A stretch of DNA of 21,100 nt from Prevotella sp. (GTDB lineage: Bacteria; Bacteroidota; Bacteroidia; Bacteroidales; Bacteroidaceae). The number at the start of each line of letters is the position of its first letter. Position 1 is the first letter of the stretch. The DNA is taken from the NCBI GenBank assembly GCA_021204605.1, contig JAJPZD010000196.1, positions 1 through 21,100 of the forward strand, written 5' to 3'. A model generated the notes under the pieces. The model was given only the letters and a program-made list of their open reading frames with translations, ran no database searches and was not told the DNA's origin. Shown here one piece after another: positions 8,301 to 14,576 of this stretch. The translations under genes and the position numbers were made by a program.

Positions 8301-8649
8301 GTATTGACTGAAAAAAGGTATCTATTGTCTCAACCCTGAAATAATTGTAGTTGTGCAACAGATAATTCAATGCTACTCCTGCCTGCCTGCTTGCCTGACG
8401 CCTGCCAATACCAAGTTTTTCCGTTATTTCCACAATATAGCTCTCAGAATCGGGAAGCTCCTTCCAAATACCGTACAGTTGACTGAGAATACGCATTTTC
8501 ATCTCCTCCGTCGCCTTGTTGGTGAACGTTACGGCTAAAATCTTCTTAAAGCTAAGTGGATTGACCATCAGGAGTTTTATATACTCTATGGTCAGCGTGA
8601 ATGTCTTTCCACTGCCCGCACTTGCCTTATACACTGTCAATGGTTTCAT
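5374..8649 (-). CDS. addA: AddA-like UvrD-family helicase-nuclease
   Basis: This 1091-residue protein has the full superfamily 1A motif set: Walker A ASAGSGKT at 9-16, TFTNKATEEM at 41-50, DEFQDTS (Walker B) at 394-400, GDVKQSIYRWRAGD at 432-445, NYRSERNIVNF at 471-481, LLTIHKSKGLEF at 749-760 and LLYVAFTRASKNL at 826-838. A C-terminal PD-(D/E)XK nuclease follows, with H952, RRPDRV (D1032) and IDFKFG (D1045, K1047). This is the AddA/RecB plan: a 3'-5' translocase with a fused nuclease that unwinds and degrades DNA from broken ends. The start is ATG at 8649, which places Walker A at the extreme N-terminus as the family expects. It lies 33 bases downstream of the DUF5686-like gene and 14 bases upstream of the AddB-like gene, so the three are probably co-transcribed. 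Confidence 0.9.
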   Translation of the reverse strand: MKPLTVYKASAGSGKTFTLTIEYIKLLMVNPLSFKKILAVTFTNKATEEMKMRILSQLYGIWKELPDSESYIVEITEKLGIGRRQASRQAGVALNYLLHNYNYFRVETIDTFFQSILRNLARELDLTANLRIDLNDGEVEEQAVDRMIESLDSQSTVLKWIISYIMSTIDENKSWNVIGQIKSFGTTIFKDYYKSASKRLDEKLSEEGFFENYTKQLKEIRNNAKNLMSGYAEEFERVVIGAGLLPESFTGGSRSSIKVYFARLKEGDLSYSVEGNKTLVKCWDDSASWASKSSPERFTIIRIVESDLMDLLHKAEEARKRLSPLCLSADYTLKHLSKLRLLNSIEKKVRELNREENRFLLSDTPHLLHTLIKDDDTPFIFEKTGSNLDHIMIDEFQDTSRIQWMNFKVLLKECMSRDYGNDDNTVKNLIVGDVKQSIYRWRAGDWRLLNGIAMEFNNPNEEIEIRNLDTNYRSERNIVNFNNAFFTLAVEKEYENEREAIGETAGDGYTSEEIKSAYSDVLQKVPDGKESKGFVRISMFTKDDYVTQVLEEIGRTIDLLAERGIPENKIAMLLRGNRQIEIVAEYFTKTRSDVKLISDEAFKLGSSLAVNILIYALRLLAHPDDILTKATLVVIYQRRLLGKEVRDNELLTAAPDKDESRLDALLPERFIQSTKELVRKPLLDIVEAIYTFFELEKMEGQSAYICKFYDCVSDFTKENIGSIELFLTAWEESISNQNVQSEDVNGIRLLTIHKSKGLEFENVIIPFCDWILDNHRNDMLWCEPQVEPFAQLPLAPIDYSKKLIDTIYADDYKNEHIQNTVDNMNLLYVAFTRASKNLFVIGKAGKAGKVNRSELLSACIPDLQEKLKGSILKSSPGGDMTFDYGTLCVEAKEKEKTTENVFMLPIEQKEVKIRTHDSKIEFRQSNKSADFINKVDEESERATYIKMGSILHKLFSQIHTLEDIDGVLKQLEYDGVLYDEDITSEKIENTIYSSFFDERVSGWFDSHWKVFNECNIMFYDESVGKVVERRPDRVIMDDNEIIVIDFKFGKPHGEYHAQVRQYMQLLGSMSQKNISGYLWYVYSRKIERVEM

Positions 8650-8682
8650 ACGCCTGGATTGTTTTATTTTTTTTGTTCTTGT

Positions 8683-10713
8683 TTACCAGTCCCTGAATAG
8701 CTCGAAGGTGAAACGGCATCCTATGCCATCGTATGATAAATTACGTGTGGCAATGAATGCTCCCATAGAGAAAAAACGATTCGTAAATCCATAGCCAACC
8801 TCGATATAGGGATGGAGATGCTCCGCAAATAGGCTATTCATATAAACTCTCTCCATTTCCATCAACCTGCCAATGTAGGGAATGCGGGAAAGTATCATCA
8901 ATGGTGATTCGTATGTGATATTCGTCCTTACATAATATTCCGAAGAATTATACCACTTGCTTCTTAACAACTGGAACTCTCCTGTCCAATCATCATTCCA
9001 ACCTATCGGTATGTTCTCATCCTTGAAATTTGCATAGTCCAAAAAATAGGAATTCCTGCTCTTGGATGTATATAATCCTCCTCCTATTCTCGTCGAGAGA
9101 CTTCTTAACCTGTTGTATTGCTTCTTCCACGAGGCATCTAATTCTATGCGCTCATAGTCCATATACTTCTTGTTCAACTTTATACCTCGCTCGTAATCTA
9201 CCGTGAATATTGCTCCTTTCTTACCCCAAGGACGGTATCGCAATTGCAACGATGGGGCAAACGAAAAATATCTCGTCTGTAATCCAAGACTTGAAAATCC
9301 TGCTTTATCCACCGCTGACCTCTCATGATACACCAATCCTGGACGAATACCCCATCTTTCTGTGATTTCATAATTATCCGTTAGCTTCAAATAAAAATCC
9401 TTGAAATATTTGAGATTTATCCTGCTTATGCTCAACGAATCCAATGTATCGTTAATCTTGCGGTTGACTATGCTTGAGAACGTAATCCTGTTCCCGTTTC
9501 CTACCTCAATTGCGACAAATGCATTTCGCCTCTTATTATATGTGAATTTCAACGGCGCTTTGAAATAAAACTGATGTTGCTTGAATGAATATCCTGCATT
9601 GAAAGACAATGAAATATCTCGGTTGGGCGTGAAACTGTAGCTCCCCCTTAATTTCATCTTATAGGTTATTCCTTTTCGCTTGCTGTAACTAAGATATAAT
9701 GGATTGAGAATTGGTGACAACCTGAAATAGCCTTGACCGTCTGACCCAAAACGACCCTTTGTCCTCGTCAGTAAATGGTCGCCCATGACATCCCACAAAA
9801 CCCTGTCCCAACGTCTGCTCTCCCTCCTTAACTCCACTGTGTCTATATTATTTATAATCGAAGCGTGTCTCGAATATATATCCTTTATGTTCTCTGGCAA
9901 TGGCGTCGGCCTTACCTCCTCCATTATTGTCATATCGTGGGAGTTCACAACCGTATCTGCTAACGTCACTGGATTGTCATATACTGAATGATAGGATGAC
10001 GTGATTTTATTGCCTAAAAATTTAAATGTCGCATCTATGTCGCATACCTTGGGAAACAGTGAATATTGACCTTCACTTCCCATTTCTGCGTCTATCCGGA
10101 AATTCACCATGTCGTATTCTCCTTTCAGTCGCACCCTTAATATCTTTCCCATCTCCTCTTCCACTATCGCCGAACCACTTAACAACTGTGTGTTGTGCCG
10201 TTTCGGACGAAACACTATCTCAACCTTGCCCTCCTGCAATCTCCTGATATTATACTTGTAAAGCTTTGTATTATGGGCATTGAAAGGTGACAATATCTGG
10301 TTCGCCAATATCGACTTCTCGTAAACATTGGGCATTAGATAATTCAGCAACGTTGACATCGTATTCCTATAACGGGGTATCGTTCCTGTATTAAGGCGAC
10401 GGACTGATTGAAGCAATACTCCTTCTTTGACAAGAATATCATTGTAACTCTCACCTGTAAACTCTCGATTGCCCTTCGCAATAGCGTGCATCGTTGGAAT
10501 TGTTGTCAATAAAAAATTCCTCCGCTGGGTCTTGATATAATATCTGATGTAAACATTCGTATTGATCGTGTCATACGGCTCTGACATATTCTGCTTGTAT
10601 TCCAACACTCGTTGGAGAATATGTGCCTCTGACTCGCCCTCCCCGTATGTTTTACTTGCCACACTCATAAGTAGAACGACAAAAAAAAATATTTTCTTGA
10701 ATCGGATTTTCAC
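8683..10713 (-). CDS. DUF5686-like outer-membrane beta-barrel protein
   Basis: This 676-residue protein begins with a signal peptide: basic KIRFKK, then hydrophobic IFFFVVLLMSVAS, with likely cleavage near residue 24. Many alternating hydrophobic/polar strands over about the last 350 residues, and the C-terminal strand RFTFELFRDW ending in an aromatic residue, indicate an outer-membrane beta barrel. Overall it resembles the Bacteroidota DUF5686 family, whose function is unknown. Many members carry an N-terminal carboxypeptidase-regulatory-like domain; I do not see one here, and the protein is correspondingly short. The start codon is GTG at 10713: an upstream in-frame stop leaves no earlier start, and the next ATG (10668) would lose most of the signal peptide. 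The gene leads the addAB operon, 33 bases before addA. A link between a surface protein and DNA repair is not obvious, so co-transcription may be incidental. Confidence 0.75.
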   Translation of the reverse strand: MKIRFKKIFFFVVLLMSVASKTYGEGESEAHILQRVLEYKQNMSEPYDTINTNVYIRYYIKTQRRNFLLTTIPTMHAIAKGNREFTGESYNDILVKEGVLLQSVRRLNTGTIPRYRNTMSTLLNYLMPNVYEKSILANQILSPFNAHNTKLYKYNIRRLQEGKVEIVFRPKRHNTQLLSGSAIVEEEMGKILRVRLKGEYDMVNFRIDAEMGSEGQYSLFPKVCDIDATFKFLGNKITSSYHSVYDNPVTLADTVVNSHDMTIMEEVRPTPLPENIKDIYSRHASIINNIDTVELRRESRRWDRVLWDVMGDHLLTRTKGRFGSDGQGYFRLSPILNPLYLSYSKRKGITYKMKLRGSYSFTPNRDISLSFNAGYSFKQHQFYFKAPLKFTYNKRRNAFVAIEVGNGNRITFSSIVNRKINDTLDSLSISRINLKYFKDFYLKLTDNYEITERWGIRPGLVYHERSAVDKAGFSSLGLQTRYFSFAPSLQLRYRPWGKKGAIFTVDYERGIKLNKKYMDYERIELDASWKKQYNRLRSLSTRIGGGLYTSKSRNSYFLDYANFKDENIPIGWNDDWTGEFQLLRSKWYNSSEYYVRTNITYESPLMILSRIPYIGRLMEMERVYMNSLFAEHLHPYIEVGYGFTNRFFSMGAFIATRNLSYDGIGCRFTFELFRDW

Positions 10714-10717
10714 ACCA

Positions 10718-10748
10718 CAAAGATAATGTAAGTAAAAGAGAAATCAAA
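10718..10748 (-). promoter_or_regulatory. Promoter of the DUF5686-addA-addB operon
   Basis: On the minus strand, TTTG (complement of 10745-10748), a 19-base spacer and TATCTTTG (complement of 10718-10725) give a perfect Bacteroidota consensus. The predicted transcription start falls at about 10711-10714, on or beside the GTG start codon at 10713, so the message may be leaderless. Confidence 0.7.
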
Positions 10749-10786
10749 AAATTTTAATTGTATTTTTTCAAAAAACAAATTAAAAA

Positions 10787-10818
10787 TTTGGCGGATTGCA
10801 AAAATATTTGTAAATTTG
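10787..10818 (+). promoter_or_regulatory. Promoter of tRNA-Arg
   Basis: TTTG at 10787-10790, a 20-base spacer and TAAATTTG at 10811-10818 match the Bacteroidota consensus, with the same spacing as the tRNA-Ser promoter. The predicted start is about 15 bases before the tRNA. It is divergent from the DUF5686 promoter, with about 38 bases between the two. Confidence 0.75.
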
Positions 10819-10837
10819 CAACCACATTTTAAACAAA

Positions 10838-10912
10838 GGCCTCGTAGCTCAATTGGATTAGAGCGTCTGACTACGGATCAGAAGGTTACGGGTTCGACTC
10901 CTGCCGAGGTCA
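10838..10912 (+). tRNA. tRNA-Arg, anticodon ACG
   Basis: Acceptor arms GGCCTCG (10838-10844) and CGAGGTC (10905-10911) pair with one G-T, and the discriminator is A. The D-arm contains AGCTCAATTGGATTAGAGC. The anticodon stem TCTGA/TCAGA encloses CTACGGA, giving ACG; its first base is normally deaminated to inosine to read CGN arginine codons. The T-arm contains GGTTCGACTCC. CCA is not encoded. Confidence 0.95.
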
Positions 10913-10914
10913 CA

Positions 10915-10947
10915 AAAAGGAATCATTCTTGATTCCTTTTGTCTTTT
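10915..10947 (+). terminator. Intrinsic terminator after tRNA-Arg
   Basis: The 11-base arms AAAAGGAATCA (10915-10925) and TGATTCCTTTT (10930-10940) pair perfectly around the loop TTCT. The T-rich tail GTCTTTTT follows. Confidence 0.85.
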
Positions 10948-11026
10948 TATACTCTTATTCAATTTTGCATGGCAAACGCAATGTTTCAACTTGCTTTTTA
11001 TTACTTTTATCTTCTATTATATCTCA

Positions 11027-11054
11027 AAAATTATAATTTTATGTAATATTACAT
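11027..11054. promoter_or_regulatory. Two abutting perfect 14-base palindromes, candidate operator
   Basis: AAAATTATAATTTT (11027-11040) and ATGTAATATTACAT (11041-11054) are each identical to their own reverse complement and touch end to end. They lie 31 bases upstream of the -7 box at 11086, which lacks a good -33 box, so they are placed where an activator or repressor could act. The low complexity of the first makes chance more likely for it than for the second. Confidence 0.4.
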
Positions 11055-11085
11055 CACAGATAACGTGTTTGTAAGATGTTATTTG

Positions 11086-11094
11086 TAATTTTGC
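11086..11094 (+). promoter_or_regulatory. -7 promoter box of the glycosyltransferase-fbp operon
   Basis: TAATTTTGC matches TAnnTTTGC. The closest TTTG (11068-11071) leaves only 14 bases, too short for a normal -33 box. The predicted start is near 11099, giving a leader of about 43 bases to the ATG at 11143. Confidence 0.5.
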
Positions 11095-11142
11095 ACACTA
11101 ACAAAACTCAAGGTGTTTTTATACCGTATATTTCGGAAATCG

Positions 11143-12408
11143 ATGCGCATATTGCATTTCATACCCAATACGTCGAAAGATACCATTTGGAAAGACGGTT
11201 ACAAGCTGCCTTTGCTAATGACAATGGCGGAGCATGACGAAATTCATGTTCTGACTGCTGGAAAACGCATGGAAAATGGGAAAATCATTATGCACAAGTT
11301 GCATAGAGGAAAAATTATTCTTAAAGGTTTCTCGTCTTTCTTTGACAATAAAATTGAGGAAATTAAGCCCGACATCGTCCATATACATGCTTGTTGGAAT
11401 GTCATCGCTTATAAATTTCAAAAATGTTGTATCTCTCACAGAATACCGGTTGTACTGACATTGGACAAGCAATTTGAACCATGGCATCTGGCCGACAACT
11501 ACCTGCTCTGCAAACTCCCAAAGCTGTTGGCTTATCAACGCTTTATGATTAAAAACGCACAAGTATTGCACGCCACAACACAACAGGAGCACGACCGCTT
11601 GGTCTATCTACACTTAAAACATCTGGTCAAAATAACACGCAGAAAAACCAACACCAAGAAAGCATGGAACAGCCGGGTGGCGACAGTAAGGAGATACGAC
11701 ATCTCGAATGGAACGTCTCTTGCTGATATGGCAACAGGCCTCCTGCGGCTCTATTCTAAGGTCATCGACAGTTATCCTTTCATGGGCATGTCGGAGCAGG
11801 AAATCAGGGTGGAAGATGCTCTGCTCGTACAGGGATTGGCAGAAGGCAAAATCCCATATACCCTGGCGCAGGATGTCCTGAAAATCCTCCCCTCAATGGA
11901 TTACAGCTCCTGGCGACGCATCTTCCTGCATTCTGCTGACGAGGGAATTTTCCACTATGTTAAGGTGGGGGCTCATATCAACGGCATCGAATATACTTCA
12001 TGGATAAACATTGATAATGTGTCGCGCTTTCCCCAAAAAATTGAGACTCACGAAAATAATGTCAAAAATAATAAAAAAATTGCCCGTCTGAAAAAAGACA
12101 ACTCTATTCCTGACAAGGAGAAAACGCTGTGCTTACTCCTATCGGAAATACTTTCAAGGTTGCAGAACTTGAAAATTCACCGCTCTGACTTCACCACTCT
12201 GTATAATGCGCTGAGATTTGAGGATTATGATGAGGACATCCTGCGACAAATTGCCTCTCGCATGGGAATAAAAAAAAACACCGCACGACTGTTTATGTTG
12301 CTCGAAGAACGCTACGGCCTGGAGGAGGGCTTCATGTTCTTAGAACCGTTGAATGACGCCGGGACTGATAAATTTAAAAAAATGTTGTTTAAAGCTGATA
12401 TACAATGA
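11143..12408 (+). CDS. Shortened glycosyltransferase-4-like protein
   Basis: This 421-residue protein starts with MRILHFIP and contains PDIVHIHACWN at about 76-86, typical of the N-terminal acceptor-side domain of GT-B glycosyltransferases. After about residue 160 the expected second Rossmann domain, with its EX7E-type nucleotide-sugar site, is not recognisable. The sequence instead passes through a basic linker (about 158-186) to LLRLYSKVIDSYPF (about 200-213). A mostly helical, charged C-terminal region of unknown function follows. It may therefore be catalytically inactive, or use another partner. I chose the ATG at 11143. An in-frame GTG at 11113 would add ten residues (MFLYRIFRKS) before the characteristic MRIL, and the promoter allows either. 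The stop overlaps the fbp start (ATGA), so the two are translationally coupled. I am sure of the N-terminal fold but not of any transferase activity. Confidence 0.6.
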   Translation: MRILHFIPNTSKDTIWKDGYKLPLLMTMAEHDEIHVLTAGKRMENGKIIMHKLHRGKIILKGFSSFFDNKIEEIKPDIVHIHACWNVIAYKFQKCCISHRIPVVLTLDKQFEPWHLADNYLLCKLPKLLAYQRFMIKNAQVLHATTQQEHDRLVYLHLKHLVKITRRKTNTKKAWNSRVATVRRYDISNGTSLADMATGLLRLYSKVIDSYPFMGMSEQEIRVEDALLVQGLAEGKIPYTLAQDVLKILPSMDYSSWRRIFLHSADEGIFHYVKVGAHINGIEYTSWINIDNVSRFPQKIETHENNVKNNKKIARLKKDNSIPDKEKTLCLLLSEILSRLQNLKIHRSDFTTLYNALRFEDYDEDILRQIASRMGIKKNTARLFMLLEERYGLEEGFMFLEPLNDAGTDKFKKMLFKADIQ

Positions 12409-14390
12409 AAATTCATCACGTGGATATAGAAAACGACTTGCGTTACCTGCAACTGTTGTCTCAAAGCTTTCCCACAGTCGCCGACGCAAGTGCCGAGATT
12501 ATCAACTTCTCCGCAATTCTCAACCTACCAAAAGGTACCGAGCATTTCCTCGCCGACATACACGGCGAATACAAGTCGTTCCAACATGTTTTGAGAAATG
12601 CTTCGGGTAACATCAAACGCAAGGTCAACGAAATCTTCGGCAATGACATCCGTGAGGCGGAAAAGAAAGAACTCTGCACTCTTATCTACTACCCGGAAGA
12701 AAAACTCGAACTGGTAAAGGCAAGTGAGAAGGAGATAGACGACTGGTATCATATAACAATTCACCAACTCGTAAAGGTCTGCCGAAACGTCTCAAGCAAA
12801 TACACTCGCTCAAAGGTGCGCAAGTCACTGCCGCCTGACTTCTCCTACATCATCCAGGAATTGCTCCATGAACGTACCGACGATGCTAACAAAGCTGCGT
12901 ATGTCAACGTGATCATCGAGACTATTATATCCACAGGACGCGCAGACGACTTCATAATTGCCATCGCACATGTGATACAACAGCTTGCCATCGACCAACT
13001 CCATATCCTCGGCGACATCTACGACCGGGGACCTGGCGCACACCTCATAATGGATCTTATGGCTAACTACCACAACTGGGACATACAGTGGGGCAACCAT
13101 GATATTCTCTGGATGGGGGCCTGCGCTGGCAACGATGCGTGCATCTGCAACGTCATACGCCTTTCTTTGCGCTACGGAAACCTCGTCACCTTAGAGGAGG
13201 GCTATGGCATTAACCTCGTCCCACTCGCTACTTTCGCTATGGAACAATATGCCGACGACCCTTGCTCTGTGTTCATGCCTAAGTCCAACGGCGATGAAAA
13301 CCCTGATTTCGACGAGAAAACTATACGTCTGACAGCTATGATGCACAAGGCTATCACCGTGCTCCAATTCAAAGTGGAATCTGCCATAATACGCAGACAC
13401 CCTGAATGGGACATGAACAATAGATTGCTGCTTGACAACATCGACTATCAGAAAAAAACGTGCAACGTTGACGGACAGGCCTATGACATGAAAACTTGCT
13501 GCTTCCCGACAATAGACCCAAATGACCCTTGCGCTCTAACACCAGAGGAAATCGACCTGATGAAAAAACTGCGCCACCTCTTTACGGTAAACGAAAAACT
13601 CCACAAGCATATCCGCCTGCTGCTGAGCCACGGCGCCTTATATACAATAATAAACGACAACCTGCTCTTCCACGCATCGGTTCCCTTGAACGCCGACGGC
13701 TCGCTAAAAGAGGTGGAGGTTTACGGTGAACGTTACAAGGGCAGGGAACTCATGAACCGTGTCGAACAGATAATAAGAAGCGCGTTCCAGTATGACTCCG
13801 ACCCGCAGGAAAAAGCATACGCCATTGACTATTTCTTGTATCTCTGGTGCGGCAAGAATTCCATCCTCTTCGACAAATCCAAAATGGCAACTCTCGAACG
13901 GTATTTCCTCTCTGACAAAGGTGTCCAAAAAGAGGAAAAAGGCAACTATTTCATCCTCCGAGACAAAGAAGATATATGCGACTCTATACTCGATGCATTC
14001 GGCGTCACAGGACCTAACCGACATATCATCAACGGACATGTCCCCGTCCATGCGGCCAACGGGGAAAATCCCATCAAGGCTGGCGGCAAACTCATGGTAA
14101 TCGACGGGGGCTTCTCACAGGCCTACCATGCTGAGACGGGCATCGCGGGCTACACTCTCGTTTATCACAGCAGAGGCTTCCAGCTCGTTCAGCACGAACC
14201 ATTCACAAGCACAGAGGATGCCATCCTCAACGGCTCCGACATCAAGAGCACTATACAGATAGTCGAGATGTCCTCTCACCGCATGCTTGTCGCCGACACC
14301 GATATAGGCAAGAACCTCAAACGACAGATCTATGAACTCGAAAAACTCCTCTATGCCTACCGACATGGCTACATTAAAGAAAGAAGGTAA
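12405..14390 (+). CDS. fbp: Fructose-1,6-bisphosphatase, class 3
   Basis: This 661-residue enzyme should hydrolyse fructose 1,6-bisphosphate to fructose 6-phosphate in gluconeogenesis. It belongs to the Firmicutes/Bacteroidota class 3 type with a calcineurin-like metallophosphatase core. Visible metal-site motifs are DIHGE at 51-55, GDIYDRG at 203-209, GNHD at 230-233, LFHASVP at 421-427 and NGHVPV at 543-548; GGFSQAYH is at 568-575. The length matches the family (about 640-670). It begins with ATG at 12405, inside the last codon and stop of the preceding glycosyltransferase-like gene, so it depends on that operon's promoter and palindrome region. It ends just before a block of tandem repeats and has no clear terminator. 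Confidence 0.95.
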   Translation: MKIHHVDIENDLRYLQLLSQSFPTVADASAEIINFSAILNLPKGTEHFLADIHGEYKSFQHVLRNASGNIKRKVNEIFGNDIREAEKKELCTLIYYPEEKLELVKASEKEIDDWYHITIHQLVKVCRNVSSKYTRSKVRKSLPPDFSYIIQELLHERTDDANKAAYVNVIIETIISTGRADDFIIAIAHVIQQLAIDQLHILGDIYDRGPGAHLIMDLMANYHNWDIQWGNHDILWMGACAGNDACICNVIRLSLRYGNLVTLEEGYGINLVPLATFAMEQYADDPCSVFMPKSNGDENPDFDEKTIRLTAMMHKAITVLQFKVESAIIRRHPEWDMNNRLLLDNIDYQKKTCNVDGQAYDMKTCCFPTIDPNDPCALTPEEIDLMKKLRHLFTVNEKLHKHIRLLLSHGALYTIINDNLLFHASVPLNADGSLKEVEVYGERYKGRELMNRVEQIIRSAFQYDSDPQEKAYAIDYFLYLWCGKNSILFDKSKMATLERYFLSDKGVQKEEKGNYFILRDKEDICDSILDAFGVTGPNRHIINGHVPVHAANGENPIKAGGKLMVIDGGFSQAYHAETGIAGYTLVYHSRGFQLVQHEPFTSTEDAILNGSDIKSTIQIVEMSSHRMLVADTDIGKNLKRQIYELEKLLYAYRHGYIKERR

Positions 14391-14402
14391 TGCACCCCCG
14401 TT

Positions 14403-14470
14403 TCACCCACGTGTCACCCACTGTAGGGGCCTTCACCCACTGTAGGGGCCTTCACCCACTGTAGAGGCTC
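14403..14470. repeat. 19-base tandem repeats downstream of fbp
   Basis: The unit TCACCCACTGTAGGGGCCT occurs perfectly at 14414-14432 and 14433-14451, with a degenerate third copy at 14452-14470. A truncated copy (TCACCCAC) lies at 14403-14410. No reading frame or promoter is seen in it. It abuts the composite element that begins at 14471. Confidence 0.85.
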
Positions 14471-14576
14471 AGTTTACTGAGGCCATCGTTTCGCAGAAAC
14501 GACACGTATGCATTCGGACCAACGGGCCGCATCGAACTCTTAACTCTTAACTCTTAACTCTTAACTCTTAACTCTC
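14471..14576 (+). repeat. Composite repeat element, copy A (hairpin block, spacer, 7-base array) upstream of the ATPase
   Basis: The 31-base block at 14473-14503 contains the hairpin CGTTTCGCAGAAACG (stem CGTTTC/GAAACG, loop GCA). A spacer of about 31 bases follows, then nearly six copies of the 7-mer AACTCTT at 14535-14575, ending one base before the ATPase ATG at 14577. Copy B upstream of ilvB has the same order and orientation relative to its gene, and its block differs at one of 31 positions. No TAnnTTTG promoter box is seen within it. Confidence 0.8.

Noticed and set aside
14414..14575. Tandem repeats as a CRISPR array
   Set aside because: Units of 19 and 7 bases are directly contiguous with no unique spacers, and there are no cas genes nearby.
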